From Sphingosinicella sp041916975 (GTDB lineage: Bacteria > Pseudomonadota > Alphaproteobacteria > Sphingomonadales > Sphingomonadaceae), in the NCBI RefSeq assembly GCF_041916975.1, contig NZ_JAYRYK010000001.1, positions 3,162,001 through 3,226,000 of the forward strand: a DNA stretch of 64,000 nt, given 5' to 3'. Under the pieces are notes generated by a model. That model did not search any database and was not told the DNA's origin. It worked only from the letters and a program-made list of their open reading frames with translations. A program made the translations under genes and the position numbers. Within the stretch, counting starts at the first letter, position 1, and each line of letters starts with the position of its first letter. Positions 29,249-38,698 of the stretch are shown here, in pieces.

Positions 29249-29287
29249 TTTCCGGGGGCGGGCAGGGAGACCGCCCGCCCCCGGAAA
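29249..29287 (+). terminator. Strong GC-rich hairpin after the second TonB receptor
   Basis: Perfect 15-base arms, TTTCCGGGGGCGGGC at 29249-29263 and its complement at 29273-29287, surround a 9-base loop, starting 8 bases after the receptor stop. No T-run follows at once, yet the stem is strong enough to serve as a terminator. It separates the receptor from the next run of genes. Confidence 0.65.
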
Positions 29288-29321
29288 GCTGCGATCCAGC
29301 GGATTTTTCGTACCTGTTAAA

Positions 29322-29350
29322 TTGAAAGTCTATTGATTTTTTATTGTAAA
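29322..29350 (+). promoter_or_regulatory. Possible sigma-70 promoter of the aromatic-degradation run
   Basis: TTGAAA at 29322-29327 and TGTAAA at 29345-29350 lie 17 bases apart in an AT-rich island, between the terminator hairpin and the hydrolase gene. The -10 match is weak. Confidence 0.3.
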
Positions 29351-29410
29351 TCGAGTGATCATGAATCGGCTGTTACGGTGGATGCGGATCACGTCATGCG
29401 GAGAGACACG

Positions 29411-30295
29411 GTGGCTTCAATTCATATCGACCTGCTTGGAACGGAAACCCGGTTTGTGGACACGGGCCGTTTCCGCACGCGCATCATCACGGTCGAAAAC
29501 GACAAGCCGCCGCTCATCCTCCTGCACGGCGGCGGCGGCCACGCGGAAACCTATTCGCGCAACATGATGCGGCTTGCCGAATATTGCCGTCCGATCGCGA
29601 TGGATTTCATCTGGCACGGCATGTCGTCGGCACCAGCATATTCCGACAAGGGGCCCGATGAGGACGGCAACTGGCTCGATCAGTTCACCGCGCAGGTGAT
29701 CGATCTGATGGATCATCTCGGCATCGAGAAGGCGGCCATCGAGGGCGAATCGCTTGGCGGCTGGATTGCGTATGACATGGCGGTCAATCACCCGGAGCGG
29801 ACCTCGAAGGTCATCCTCAACACCACGTGGGGAATGAGCCTCGATCCTTCGAAGGTGCACGAGGGCGATACCGATCTCGATGCGCTGCGCCAAACCTCGG
29901 TGAACGCGCTGATGAACCCCACGCGGGAATTGCTGCGCAAGCGTCTTGAATGGCTGATGCCGCTCGGCGGCGTCACCGAAGAGCTGGTCGATCTGCGCAT
30001 GGCGCTGTGGTCGATCCCGCAAACGCGCGATGCGCTTATCGAATATTACAAGCGGCTGTTCGCGCCAAACATCGGTGAATTCTATTTCACGGAGGACGAG
30101 ATCCGGCGGATCACATGCCCGACGCTCGTGCTCTGGACCGACAAGAACCCGATCCACGGGGAAGACGCGGCCGATCGGCTCGCGGAGATCATTCCGGGCG
30201 CACAGAAGCACATCATGCGGGGCTGCGCGCACTGGCCGCAATGGGAGCGGCCCGAGGAGCACGACGAGGTGGTGGGAGCCTTCATGCAGGCGTGA
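29411..30295 (+). CDS. Alpha/beta-hydrolase, meta-cleavage product hydrolase-like
   Basis: A 294-residue alpha/beta hydrolase from a GTG at 29411 (GGAGAG site 8 bases upstream); ATG codons at 29396 and 29333 are less well placed. Catalytic parts: oxyanion LLHGGGGH, nucleophile elbow GESLGG, the acid region LVLWTDKNP, and the His in CAHWPQWERPEEH. It heads the run containing a Rieske oxygenase, its reductase and an extradiol dioxygenase, so C-C bond hydrolysis of the ring-cleavage product is the likely role, though another hydrolase of the same type lies at 37205. Confidence 0.8.
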   Translation: MASIHIDLLGTETRFVDTGRFRTRIITVENDKPPLILLHGGGGHAETYSRNMMRLAEYCRPIAMDFIWHGMSSAPAYSDKGPDEDGNWLDQFTAQVIDLMDHLGIEKAAIEGESLGGWIAYDMAVNHPERTSKVILNTTWGMSLDPSKVHEGDTDLDALRQTSVNALMNPTRELLRKRLEWLMPLGGVTEELVDLRMALWSIPQTRDALIEYYKRLFAPNIGEFYFTEDEIRRITCPTLVLWTDKNPIHGEDAADRLAEIIPGAQKHIMRGCAHWPQWERPEEHDEVVGAFMQA

Positions 30296-30326
30296 GCATG
30301 AACTCAATTCCGAGGGAGACGACACG

Positions 30327-31667
30327 ATGAACGAAGCAACACCGATCCGCCGCCGACAGACCGTGCGGCTGAACGAGATCAGCGACAAGCGCATGAACGA
30401 CCAGAAGCTGCAGGGGCAGTATCAGCCCTACAAGGATGCGGCCTGGGGTTTCATCAACCATTGGTATCCGGCGCTGTTCAGCGAGGAACTGCCAGAGGAG
30501 GGCGTGGAGGGCATCCAGATCTGCGGCGTGCCGATCGTGCTGCGCCGCGTCGACGGCAAGATCTATGCGCTGAAGGATCAGTGCGTTCACCGCGGCGTGC
30601 GGCTCTCGGCAAAGCCAATGTGCCTCACGAAGAAGAGCATCAGCTGCTGGTATCACGGTTTCACGTTCGATCTTGAATCGGGCAAGCTGACGACGATCAT
30701 CGCCAATCCCGAAGACAAGCTTATCGGCAACACCGGCATCACCACCTATCCGGTGGAAGAGAAGGGCGGGATGATCTTCGTCTTCGTGCGCGAGGATGAT
30801 TTCCCCGATGAAGACGTGCCGCCGCTCGCGTCCGACCTGCCGGTACGCTTCCCCGACAACAGCGAGCGTTTTCCGCATCCGCTGTGGCCCGCGTCGCCGA
30901 GCATCCTCGATGAGAATGCGGTTGCGCTCGGCATTCACCGCACCGGCGAGACCAACTGGCGGATCGCGTGCGAGAACGGTTTCGATAATGCACACATCCT
31001 CGTCCACAAGGACAACACCATCGTCCAGGCGATGAACTGGGTGCTGCCGCTCGGCCTGCTGCCGACGTCGGACGATGCCATCACGCTGATCGAGGATGAA
31101 GACGGGCCGAAGGGCCTGATGCAGTGGCTGTTCACCGACAAGTGGGCGCCGGTTCTCGAAAACGAGGAACTGGGTCTGAAGGTGGAAGGCGTCAACGGCC
31201 GCTTCTATCGTACGTCGGTGGTGCTGCCGGGCTGCCTGATGGTCGAAAACTGGCCCGAGGAGCATGTCGTTCAATACGAGTGGTACGTGCCGATCACGGA
31301 CGACCTCTACGAATATTGGGAAGTGCTCGTGAAGGTGTGCCGCACCGACGAGGAACGGACGAAATTCAAGTACCGCTTCGACCGCGTCTACGTGCCGCTC
31401 TGCCTCAACGGTTTCAACGACTGCGATCTCTACGCCCGAGAGGCGATGGAGGAATTCTACGCGGACGGCACCGGCTGGGACGACGAACAGCTCGTCGCGA
31501 CGGACGTTTCGCCCGTCACCTGGCGCAAGCTCGCCTCGCGCTGGAATCGCGGCATCGCGAAGCCGGGACGCGGCGTCACCAACGCCACCAAGACGTCGAG
31601 CATCCGTATGCGCCGGCTCGCGGAAGGCAAGAAGCCCAGCTACTTCGTGGAAAAGATCGAAGACTGA
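30327..31667 (+). CDS. Rieske oxygenase large subunit, carbazole 1,9a-dioxygenase (CarAa)-like
   Basis: A 446-residue single-polypeptide terminal oxygenase. The Rieske cluster is Cys86-x-His88 and Cys107-x2-His110; the mononuclear iron ligand region is ENGFDNAHILVHKD with Asp220, His223 and His227, in the same pattern as CarAa. WREAMEEFYADG-like and HWYPALFSEEL segments also fit CarAa. It has no separate beta subunit, as in CarAa. The ATG at 30327 follows a GAGGGAG site; its stop overlaps the next start by one base (TGATG). It would hydroxylate an aromatic ring, possibly at an angular position; the substrate is not known. Confidence 0.88.
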   Translation: MNEATPIRRRQTVRLNEISDKRMNDQKLQGQYQPYKDAAWGFINHWYPALFSEELPEEGVEGIQICGVPIVLRRVDGKIYALKDQCVHRGVRLSAKPMCLTKKSISCWYHGFTFDLESGKLTTIIANPEDKLIGNTGITTYPVEEKGGMIFVFVREDDFPDEDVPPLASDLPVRFPDNSERFPHPLWPASPSILDENAVALGIHRTGETNWRIACENGFDNAHILVHKDNTIVQAMNWVLPLGLLPTSDDAITLIEDEDGPKGLMQWLFTDKWAPVLENEELGLKVEGVNGRFYRTSVVLPGCLMVENWPEEHVVQYEWYVPITDDLYEYWEVLVKVCRTDEERTKFKYRFDRVYVPLCLNGFNDCDLYAREAMEEFYADGTGWDDEQLVATDVSPVTWRKLASRWNRGIAKPGRGVTNATKTSSIRMRRLAEGKKPSYFVEKIED

Positions 31668-32698
31668 TGACGGACGGTCCGTTCCAGGTCGAGATCGCAT
31701 TCAGCGACGGCGTCGAACATCGGCTCGAGGTCGCCCCCGGCGAAACCGTGCTCGATGCCGCGCTGAAGGCGGACCTGCCGGTGCTCTACCAGTGCCGGTC
31801 GGGAAGCTGCTCGAGCTGCCTCGCCAGCCTCACGGCGGGCGAAGCGGACACCCGGGCGGGTGCAAGCTCGACGCTGCTCGCTTCCGAACGGGCCGAAGGG
31901 TTTCGGCTGCTGTGCGTCACCGAACCGCACGGCAACTGCCGCTTCGAACTTGGCTACGACAGCGAGGCGGGGGCCTCGCGCCCGGTGGAGGGCCACGCCT
32001 TCGTCAACGCGGTCGAGCGCGTTGCGGCGGACGTGGTGCGGTTGGAGCTGGAACTCGCCGAAGGCTGCTGGTTCGATTTCCGGCCTGGCCAGTTCGTGCA
32101 GGTCAAGGTGCCCGGCACCGATGCGATGCGCAGCTATTCGATGTCGAGCACGCCCGGCGAACTGCCGAAGATCGAGTTGCTGATCCGCATCCTGCCCGGC
32201 GGCGTGATGTCCGAATGGCTGACGCAGCGCGCGGCGCCGGACGACGTCGTGGAGATTTCGGGGCCTTACGGCCACTTCTTCCTGCGGGAGAAGGTGCGCG
32301 CGCCGCACATCATGATCGCGGGCGGCACCGGCCTCGCGCCGATGATGTCGATGATCGACAGCTTGCGCGGCGTGCCCGGCCGCAAGCCGCAGATGCTGCT
32401 CAGTTTCGGCTGTCAGTCCGCGGAAGGCCTGTTCCATCTCGATGCGCTCGATCTGCGCCGTCACTGGTTGCCGACGCTCGACCTCCGCATCTCTGTGGAG
32501 CGCGGCGACGGACCCGAAGGCGTGCGGATCGGCAATCCGGTTGCGGCGATCGGCACGGGAGAGCCGATCGATCCGGCGAGCGTTGCCTATCTGTGCGGCC
32601 CACCGGGCATGATCGACGCGGCGCGGCGTCACCTGGAGGGGCTCGGCCTCGCGGCAGAGAATATTTTCGCGGAACAGTTCACCGCCAGCGGCACCTGA
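31667..32698 (+). CDS. Ferredoxin-NAD(P)H reductase with N-terminal plant-type ferredoxin
   Basis: A 343-residue electron-transfer protein. The N-terminal plant-type [2Fe-2S] domain has Cys43, Cys48, Cys51 and Cys83; the FAD domain has RSYSMSS, and the NAD domain has GGTGLAPMMSM and CGPPGMI. This one-protein chain replaces the separate ferredoxin and reductase and would feed electrons to the Rieske oxygenase immediately upstream, whose stop it overlaps by one base. It resembles the benzoate 1,2-dioxygenase reductase class. Confidence 0.9.
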   Translation: MTDGPFQVEIAFSDGVEHRLEVAPGETVLDAALKADLPVLYQCRSGSCSSCLASLTAGEADTRAGASSTLLASERAEGFRLLCVTEPHGNCRFELGYDSEAGASRPVEGHAFVNAVERVAADVVRLELELAEGCWFDFRPGQFVQVKVPGTDAMRSYSMSSTPGELPKIELLIRILPGGVMSEWLTQRAAPDDVVEISGPYGHFFLREKVRAPHIMIAGGTGLAPMMSMIDSLRGVPGRKPQMLLSFGCQSAEGLFHLDALDLRRHWLPTLDLRISVERGDGPEGVRIGNPVAAIGTGEPIDPASVAYLCGPPGMIDAARRHLEGLGLAAENIFAEQFTASGT

Positions 32699-32718
32699 AC
32701 GCGGCAAGGGAGGGAACC

Positions 32719-33585
32719 ATGGGAGTTTCAGCACTCGGTTACGTCACGCTCGACGTCAGCGATATGGACGCATGGCTGAAGATCGCGACGAACGTTCTGG
32801 GGATGCAAACGACGCGACGCCCGGATGGCGCCGTCGACCTGCGCATTGATGATTTCCACCACCGCTTCACGCTCTATCCCGCTGCCACGGACCGGCTGCA
32901 CAGCCTTGGCTGGGAAATGGCTTCGCCCGAAGATTTGCTCGCGCTTGTTGAGAAACTGCGCGGCCTCGGTTTCACCGTGGATGAGATGGACGCCGCGACG
33001 CGCGCCGACCGCAAGGTGATCTCGGGGTATCGTTTCCACGAGCCGCTGCTGAACGCGGAGACCGAATTGTTTTTCGGTCCTCTCGCGCACAATCTCGCCT
33101 TCGCGCCGACGCGCGGTATCGCCGGATACAACACACGCGGTCTCGGCCTCGGCCATGTCGTGTTCCACGTCGCCGATACCGACGCGACGGTTGCCTTCTA
33201 CCGGGACGTGCTCGGCTTCAGCCTTTCCGACTACATCGGCTGGGATGGGATCGAAGCGATCTTCCTGCACTGCAATCCGCGCCATCACACGCTCGCGATC
33301 ATGAACTGCTTCAACGGCATCCAGCCGGGCGCGCTCAACCACATCATGATCGAGGCGCTGAGCTACGACGATGTCGGCTATGCCTACGATATCGTGCGCG
33401 ACAGCGGCGTGCCGCTGTTCATGGAAATGGGCAAGCACAGCAACGATCACATGCAATCCTTCTACATCCGCACACCCTCGGGTTTCTGTATCGAATACGG
33501 CTTTGGCGGCCGGCTGATCGGCCCCGACTGGGAAGTGCGCAACTACGATCAGCCGATGCTGTTCGGGCACCGGATGGTCGGCTGA
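32719..33585 (+). CDS. Extradiol (meta) ring-cleavage dioxygenase, type I, BphC-like
   Basis: A 288-residue vicinal-oxygen-chelate protein with two repeated domains. The iron ligands are His146 (GHVVFHV), His208 (NHIMIEA) and Glu259 (CIEYGFGG), which line up almost exactly with His146, His210 and Glu260 of BphC. His193-like, HH at 189-190 and Tyr249 also match. It would cleave a catecholic product of the upstream oxygenase, giving a meta-cleavage acid for the hydrolases. The ATG at 32719 has an AGGGAGGGAA site. Confidence 0.9.
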   Translation: MGVSALGYVTLDVSDMDAWLKIATNVLGMQTTRRPDGAVDLRIDDFHHRFTLYPAATDRLHSLGWEMASPEDLLALVEKLRGLGFTVDEMDAATRADRKVISGYRFHEPLLNAETELFFGPLAHNLAFAPTRGIAGYNTRGLGLGHVVFHVADTDATVAFYRDVLGFSLSDYIGWDGIEAIFLHCNPRHHTLAIMNCFNGIQPGALNHIMIEALSYDDVGYAYDIVRDSGVPLFMEMGKHSNDHMQSFYIRTPSGFCIEYGFGGRLIGPDWEVRNYDQPMLFGHRMVG

Positions 33586-33589
33586 GCGG

Positions 33590-34861
33590 ATGACAGCCGT
33601 AACCGATCTCCCTGCGCTCTCCGCCTCCGAAGCCGCCGCCCGCATACGCACCGGATCACTCGGATCGGAAGAGCTCGTCCGCGCCTGCCTCGATCGCATC
33701 ACCGCCCGCGAACCCGTAGTCCATGCCTGGGCCTGGGTCGATCCCGATGCCGCACTCGCCGCCGCCCGCGCCTGCGACGCGGAAGCTCCGCGCGGCCCGC
33801 TGCACGGCGTCCCCATCGGCCTCAAGGATGTCATCGACACCGCCGACATGCCGACCGAATTCGGCTCCGAGGCATTCGCCGGACATCTCCCCACCCGCGA
33901 TGCGGCCTGCGTTGCGGCGCTGCGCGCGGCGGGTGCCGTCATCATGGGCAAGCTCGTCACCGCCGAGTTCGCGACCTATCGGCCAGGCCCCACGGCCAAC
34001 CCTCTCAACCCCGGCCACACGCCCGGCGGCTCGTCGAGCGGATCGGCGGCGGCGGTGGCGGACTTTCATGTGCCGCTCGCGCTCGGCACGCAGACCGCGG
34101 GATCGGTGATCCGCCCGGCGAGCTTCTGCGGCATCCACGGCTTTAAGCCGACGTTCGGCCGCTATTCGAACGACGGCGTCATCGCGACTGCGCACCGGCT
34201 CGACACGCTCGGCAGCTTCGCACGCACGGTGGACGACCTGCTGCTCGTCGACGCCGTGTTCGGCGATGCTGTCGATCTGCCAGCACCGGCGCCCGTCATC
34301 GGCCTCTACCGCAGCGAGGCGTGGCAGGAGGCAAGCCCCACCATGCAGCGTGCGCTCGAGGAGACCGCCGTGAGACTCCGCGCAGCCGGTTACGACGTGA
34401 TCGACATCGCCGCGGCAGAACCGTTCGTGAAGCTAGCCGAAGCGCAGGCGATCATCCACAAGCGCGAAGCCTTTCTCTGCCTTGGCGATATGCGCCGCGA
34501 ACGTGCGGACAAGGTGAGCCAGATCTTCCGCGACTTCATCGACGAGGGCGAGCGGATCAGCGCGGACACTTACACGTGGGCCTGCGGCGTGCAGGATGCC
34601 TGCAAGGCGGACGAGGCACTGCTGTTCGGCCGGGCCGACGTGCTGCTCACCCCCGGCGCGCCCGGCATCGCGCCCGAGGGGCTGTCGGCGACCGGCAACC
34701 CGCGTTTCAACCGCGCGTGGACGGCGCTCGGCACACCCTGTCTCGGCTTCCCCGGCGGCAGTGAAAGCGGCCTGCCGCTCGGGCTGCAGTTCGTCGGGCG
34801 GAGCGGAAGCGACCGGGCGTTGCTGCGGCAAGGCGCAGCCATGCTCGCGGCATTGGCATAA
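33590..34861 (+). CDS. Amidase of the amidase-signature family
   Basis: A 423-residue amidase-signature enzyme. The catalytic Lys lies in GLKDVIDT, the cis-Ser and nucleophilic Ser in GGSSSGSAAAV and GTQTAGSVIRPASFCG, and the usual C-terminal GLPLGLQFVGR is present. Relatives include glutamyl-tRNA amidotransferase subunit A-like amidases and allophanate hydrolases. It follows the extradiol dioxygenase by 4 bases, so it is in the same unit and suggests the substrate or an intermediate carries an amide. The precise amide is unknown. Confidence 0.85.
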   Translation: MTAVTDLPALSASEAAARIRTGSLGSEELVRACLDRITAREPVVHAWAWVDPDAALAAARACDAEAPRGPLHGVPIGLKDVIDTADMPTEFGSEAFAGHLPTRDAACVAALRAAGAVIMGKLVTAEFATYRPGPTANPLNPGHTPGGSSSGSAAAVADFHVPLALGTQTAGSVIRPASFCGIHGFKPTFGRYSNDGVIATAHRLDTLGSFARTVDDLLLVDAVFGDAVDLPAPAPVIGLYRSEAWQEASPTMQRALEETAVRLRAAGYDVIDIAAAEPFVKLAEAQAIIHKREAFLCLGDMRRERADKVSQIFRDFIDEGERISADTYTWACGVQDACKADEALLFGRADVLLTPGAPGIAPEGLSATGNPRFNRAWTALGTPCLGFPGGSESGLPLGLQFVGRSGSDRALLRQGAAMLAALA

Positions 34862-34878
34862 CGAAGGAGCGATCAGCC

Positions 34879-36204
34879 ATGGAACCCACCGTCAAGGCCC
34901 CCTTCTCGGCGGAGCAGCAGGCCTGGTACGAAGCGGCTTGCGCGCGGCTCGATGCGGGGCGGCTGAAGCAGTTCCTGTTCGACCTCACCAACATCCACAG
35001 CCCCACGGGCGCGACGCGCGCGGCGAGCGAGTTCGTGGCGGCGCGGCTGGGCGCGGCGGGGCTGCGCTCCGCCTACAAGCCGATGAGCGAGCGCACCGGC
35101 AACGTGCTCGCCGAGCGGCGCGGCAGCGGCGGCGGCGCGACGCTGCTGCTCTACGCGCCGATCGACACGCATCTCGAAGGCGACGAAAGCGATTTTCCTT
35201 GGGCCGGGCCCGAGCAATACGCGGACCTGAGGCCCGAGGCGAAGATGGTGGGAAACTGGGTCTATGGGCTCGGCTCGTCGAACCCGAAGGCGATGGTTTC
35301 GACGCTCGTCGAGATCGCGACCGCGCTCATTGAGGCGGACGTGCCGATCGTGGGCGACCTCAACGTCGGGTTCGCCGACGGCGGCATGCCGGTGAACATC
35401 GCCGCGCGCGACAACGCGGGCATGTCGAACGGCGTGTTCCACCTGCTCAACCGCGGCATGGCGCCCGATTTCGCGATCATCATGAAGCCATGGAACTGGG
35501 TGTACCACGAGGAGCCGGGCATGGGCTGGTTCCGCATCGATGTGAAGGGCACGCTCGGCTACGCGGGCGTGCCGCGCGGGCTGCCGGCGTTCCGCAGCTC
35601 CGTGGTGCCGGCGGCGACGGTGATCCAGAAGCTGGAGGCATGGCTGATCGACTATGCCGAACGCAACACCTCGGGCGTCGTGAAGCCCTACGGCTGGATC
35701 GCGGGCGTGCGCGGCGGCTGGCCGGAGCGGCCAGCGTTCCCGAGCGCGACGACGCAGATCTTCCTCGATGTACGCATCAACCCGCGCACGACGCCGGGCG
35801 AAGTGAAGAGTCAGTTCGCGGCGTTCATCGCCGAACTGCGTGCGGCGCATCCCGACCTCGATCTCGACTGGGAGATGTATGGCTCCACGCCCGGCGGCAC
35901 GACGGATGCATCCAACTGGATCATCCAGTCGGCGCGGCGCGGCTGGGAGACGATCGAGGACGCGCCCTACCGCGATCCAGACCTGCTCGGGGGGCAGACC
36001 GACGGCGCGGCGCTGCGGCGGCTCGGCGTGCCCACGGCGCGCATCGGCTGGCCGTGGCCGGCGACGGGCTCGCCCGAGCCGATCGCCGAAGGGCTGGGCG
36101 GCATGGGCGCGACCTACGTGCCCGACCTGATGCCCTGCGCGCGGAAGATCATGTACGCCGTGATCGACACACTTACGCGGAGCCGCGGCGAGATGGGCCT
36201 CTAG
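34879..36204 (+). CDS. M20-family-like metallohydrolase homologue with altered metal ligands
   Basis: A 441-residue protein of the ArgE/DapE/M20 fold. The expected GHxDV motif reads APIDT at YAPIDTHLEG, so the metal His is Pro; the expected DxK motif reads GSSNPK, with Asn in place of Asp; and the EE pair reads FADGG. The overall fold is still clear, with the lid-like insertion and the C-terminal half. It may have lost metal catalysis or use another mechanism. It closes the run, overlapping the convergent ADH gene by 4 bases, and has an AAGGAG ribosome site. Confidence 0.75.
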   Translation: MEPTVKAPFSAEQQAWYEAACARLDAGRLKQFLFDLTNIHSPTGATRAASEFVAARLGAAGLRSAYKPMSERTGNVLAERRGSGGGATLLLYAPIDTHLEGDESDFPWAGPEQYADLRPEAKMVGNWVYGLGSSNPKAMVSTLVEIATALIEADVPIVGDLNVGFADGGMPVNIAARDNAGMSNGVFHLLNRGMAPDFAIIMKPWNWVYHEEPGMGWFRIDVKGTLGYAGVPRGLPAFRSSVVPAATVIQKLEAWLIDYAERNTSGVVKPYGWIAGVRGGWPERPAFPSATTQIFLDVRINPRTTPGEVKSQFAAFIAELRAAHPDLDLDWEMYGSTPGGTTDASNWIIQSARRGWETIEDAPYRDPDLLGGQTDGAALRRLGVPTARIGWPWPATGSPEPIAEGLGGMGATYVPDLMPCARKIMYAVIDTLTRSRGEMGL

Positions 36205-37208
36205 GACGGATCGACGTCCACCACCAGTTTGCCGAAGTGCTTCCCCGTGGGGAGTTCGGCGAAGGCGGAGACGGCGTCCTCGAAGGCGAAGCGGCGGTCG
36301 ATGACGGGTTTCAGCCCCGCCGCATCCACGGCGGCGACGAGCGCCCGGAAATCCGCGCGGTGGCCGACGGTGATGCCCGACAATGTGATGTGGCGGAACA
36401 GGATCTGCGGCACCGGCACCGGGGCGACGAGGCCGGAAAGCACGCCGACGACGCTGATCCGCCCGCCGACGCGAACCGAGCCGAGCGACTGCGCCAGCGT
36501 GTCCTGCCCACCGACCTCGACGACGATGTCGGCGCCCTTGCCGCCCGTCGCGTCGAGGACGGCGGCGGACCATTCGGGCGTCTCGCGGTAGTTGATCCCG
36601 ACATCGGCACCGAGCGCCTTGGCGCGTTCGAGCTTCGCGTCGCTGCCCGACAGCAGGATGACGCGCGCGTGTGACAGCTTCGCGAGCTGCAGCGCGAAGA
36701 TGGCGACGCCGCCGGTGCCCTGCACCAGCACCGTCTGCCCCGGCCGCAGCCCGCCTTCGGTGTAGAGCGCCGTCCACGCCGTGAGCGCCGCGCACGGCAG
36801 CGTGGCGGCCTCGGCGAAATCGAGCGTGGCGGGCTTCAGGACGAGGCCGCTCGCCGGCACGAGCGCGTATTCCGACAGCATGCCGTCGAGGTTGCAGCCG
36901 AGCGAGGTGCGGTTGTTCTCGTCGGCGGGGCCGCTTTCCCAGAAGGGGTAGAAGCAGCCCATCACCGCGTCGCCGGCCGCGAAGCCGGAGACGCCGGGTC
37001 CCACCGCCTCGATGATGCCGGCGCCGTCGGAGAATGGTACGACATCCGGCTTGTTGGGATAGTGGCCGGCGAGGGTGCCGAGATCGCGCGCGTTGATCGC
37101 CGCGGCCTTCACGCGCACCAGCACCTCGCCGTGGCCGGGCGTGGGCACTCGCGCTCTGTTCAGCTTCAGGGCCTCGATGCCGACGCCTTCGAGCTGCCAG
37201 CGCCTCAT
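36201..37208 (-). CDS. Zinc-independent MDR alcohol dehydrogenase/quinone reductase-like protein
   Basis: A 335-residue medium-chain dehydrogenase/reductase. It has the GroES-like N-terminal part with GEVLVRVKAAAINARDLGTLAG and PFSDGAGIIEAVG, and a Rossmann part with GTGGVAIFALQLAK; the usual catalytic zinc Cys/His set is not clear, so it is closer to quinone oxidoreductases. Its ATG at 37208 overlaps the next hydrolase gene by 4 bases. A likely role is NAD(P)-linked reduction or oxidation of a degradation intermediate. Confidence 0.82.
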   Translation of the reverse strand: MRRWQLEGVGIEALKLNRARVPTPGHGEVLVRVKAAAINARDLGTLAGHYPNKPDVVPFSDGAGIIEAVGPGVSGFAAGDAVMGCFYPFWESGPADENNRTSLGCNLDGMLSEYALVPASGLVLKPATLDFAEAATLPCAALTAWTALYTEGGLRPGQTVLVQGTGGVAIFALQLAKLSHARVILLSGSDAKLERAKALGADVGINYRETPEWSAAVLDATGGKGADIVVEVGGQDTLAQSLGSVRVGGRISVVGVLSGLVAPVPVPQILFRHITLSGITVGHRADFRALVAAVDAAGLKPVIDRRFAFEDAVSAFAELPTGKHFGKLVVDVDPS

Positions 37209-38041
37209 GCCGCGCGCTCCTCCTCCAGGAAGTTCTCGACGAGCTGCCGGAAGCGGCGGCCGTGCTCGATCATCGTCCAGTGGCCGCAGCGCGAGATGCT
37301 GTGGAACTGCGAATTGATGAGGTGCTGGTGGAGGTTCCACGAGACCTTGGGATCGACCACGCGGTCGTCGCGGCCGTGGATCAGCAGCACCTCGTTGGTG
37401 ATGCCCTGCAGCGCCGCGATCGGCAGCGCCTGCGCATCGAGCCAGCGCTGGTAGGGCGGCGGGAACACGCTCTCGAAGGCCTCCTGCGCGCCCTCACGCA
37501 GCGTGGCGCGGTAACGCATCTCGACGAGTTCGTCGGTGATGAGGCCCTGATTGTACGCCATCACGCTCATCGCCTGCCGCATGGCCTCGGGCGAAGGCTT
37601 GTAGCCCCACAGCGAGGCCAGCTCGGCGCCGACCGCGAGCGGCCAGCCGCCGGGGCCCATCAGCACCAGCCGGCCGGAGCGCTCGGGCTGGCGGTGCGCC
37701 ATCCACAGCGCCACGGCGCCGCCGAAGCTGTTGCCGACGATGTGGGCGCGCGCGATGCCGAGCGCGTCCATCACGCCGAACACCTGATCGACCCAGCTGT
37801 CCATGAAGCGGAACGTGAAGCCGTCCGGCGTTTCGGTGTAGCCGAAACCAACGAGATCGGGCGCGAGCACACGCCACGACTTGGCAAGCTCGGGGATGAG
37901 GCCGCGCCAGTTCGCCCAGCCGGACACGCCCGCGCCGGAGCCGTGCAGCAGGATCACCGCATCGCCTTCACCCTGATCGTGGCAGTTGGTGCGATAGCCG
38001 CAGGTCGGCAGCATGGTGCCGAGTTCGGGATTGTCCGTCAT
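37205..38041 (-). CDS. Alpha/beta-hydrolase, BphD/XylF-type meta-cleavage hydrolase
   Basis: A 278-residue hydrolase. Motifs are LLHGSGAGVSGWANWR (oxyanion), GNSFGGAVALW (nucleophile Ser), LLIHGRDDRVVD (acid Asp) and GHWTMIEH (His). The GSGAGVSGW and GNSFGG pieces are the hallmark of the C-C hydrolases that act on meta-cleavage acids. It has an excellent AGGAGGA ribosome site. It is coupled to the ADH gene and lies opposite the main run; with the hydrolase at 29411 this region has two enzymes of this type. Confidence 0.88.
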   Translation of the reverse strand: MTDNPELGTMLPTCGYRTNCHDQGEGDAVILLHGSGAGVSGWANWRGLIPELAKSWRVLAPDLVGFGYTETPDGFTFRFMDSWVDQVFGVMDALGIARAHIVGNSFGGAVALWMAHRQPERSGRLVLMGPGGWPLAVGAELASLWGYKPSPEAMRQAMSVMAYNQGLITDELVEMRYRATLREGAQEAFESVFPPPYQRWLDAQALPIAALQGITNEVLLIHGRDDRVVDPKVSWNLHQHLINSQFHSISRCGHWTMIEHGRRFRQLVENFLEEERAA

Positions 38042-38123
38042 GTCGTTCCTCCTGTCTTCACGGGAGGAGGGGGCGTCGAAACAGGCCAGGGGTTCAGCGT
38101 GCACGGCGCCCGCGAAGGCGGGA

Positions 38124-38645
38124 TCAGGGCGTGCTGAACGTGGCCGCGCTGCGGGCCATCTCCTCGTAGATGCCGGTGAGCACGCCGAGAAGCTGGGTCA
38201 TCTCGGTGATGCGCTCGTCGATGTTCGAAATCGTGCCGATCGCCTTCAGCAGCAGGTCGCTGCGGATATCGGCGTATTCGTCGGTCATCCGCTTGCCCGC
38301 CTCGGTGACGCTGTAGGAGAAGATCTTGCCGGCCTTTTCCTTGGTCTTGCGGATCAGCTTCGCGGATTCGAGTTTGCGCAGGCTGTACTGGATGTTGGGG
38401 ATGTCATCCCGGTTGATCATCCGCGCGATGGTGGCGCTGCTCTTCGGGCGGTTCTGCATCCGGATCACGTGTAGGATCAGGTGCTCCGAGAATTTGATGT
38501 CGGCATCGGTGAGCACCGAGCCCGTCGTCGTCACCCAGCGCGAAAAGGCCTCGTAGAAGCGGATGATCGACCATTCGAACTCGGTGACGCGGTATTCCCC
38601 ATCGGTCTTGGCTAAATGCCAGTTTTGATAGAATTTCGATTCCAT
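38124..38645 (-). CDS. MarR-type winged-helix regulator
   Basis: A 173-residue regulator with a winged helix in its centre: LTDADIKFSEHLILHVIRMQNRP, then SSATIARMINRDDIPNIQYSLRKLESAKLIRKTKE and GKIFSYSVTEAGKR. This is the MarR-like fold of small catabolic repressors. The ATG at 38645 has an AGGAAAA site and is preferred over 38702. It lies between the hydrolase/ADH pair and the maleate-isomerase-like gene on the same strand and may repress the run. Confidence 0.8.
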   Translation of the reverse strand: MESKFYQNWHLAKTDGEYRVTEFEWSIIRFYEAFSRWVTTTGSVLTDADIKFSEHLILHVIRMQNRPKSSATIARMINRDDIPNIQYSLRKLESAKLIRKTKEKAGKIFSYSVTEAGKRMTDEYADIRSDLLLKAIGTISNIDERITEMTQLLGVLTGIYEEMARSAATFSTP

Positions 38646-38698
38646 GCGCTTTTCCTGCCTGACCACCGAACTGACAGGCCGGGTTAACGGAGCCACGC

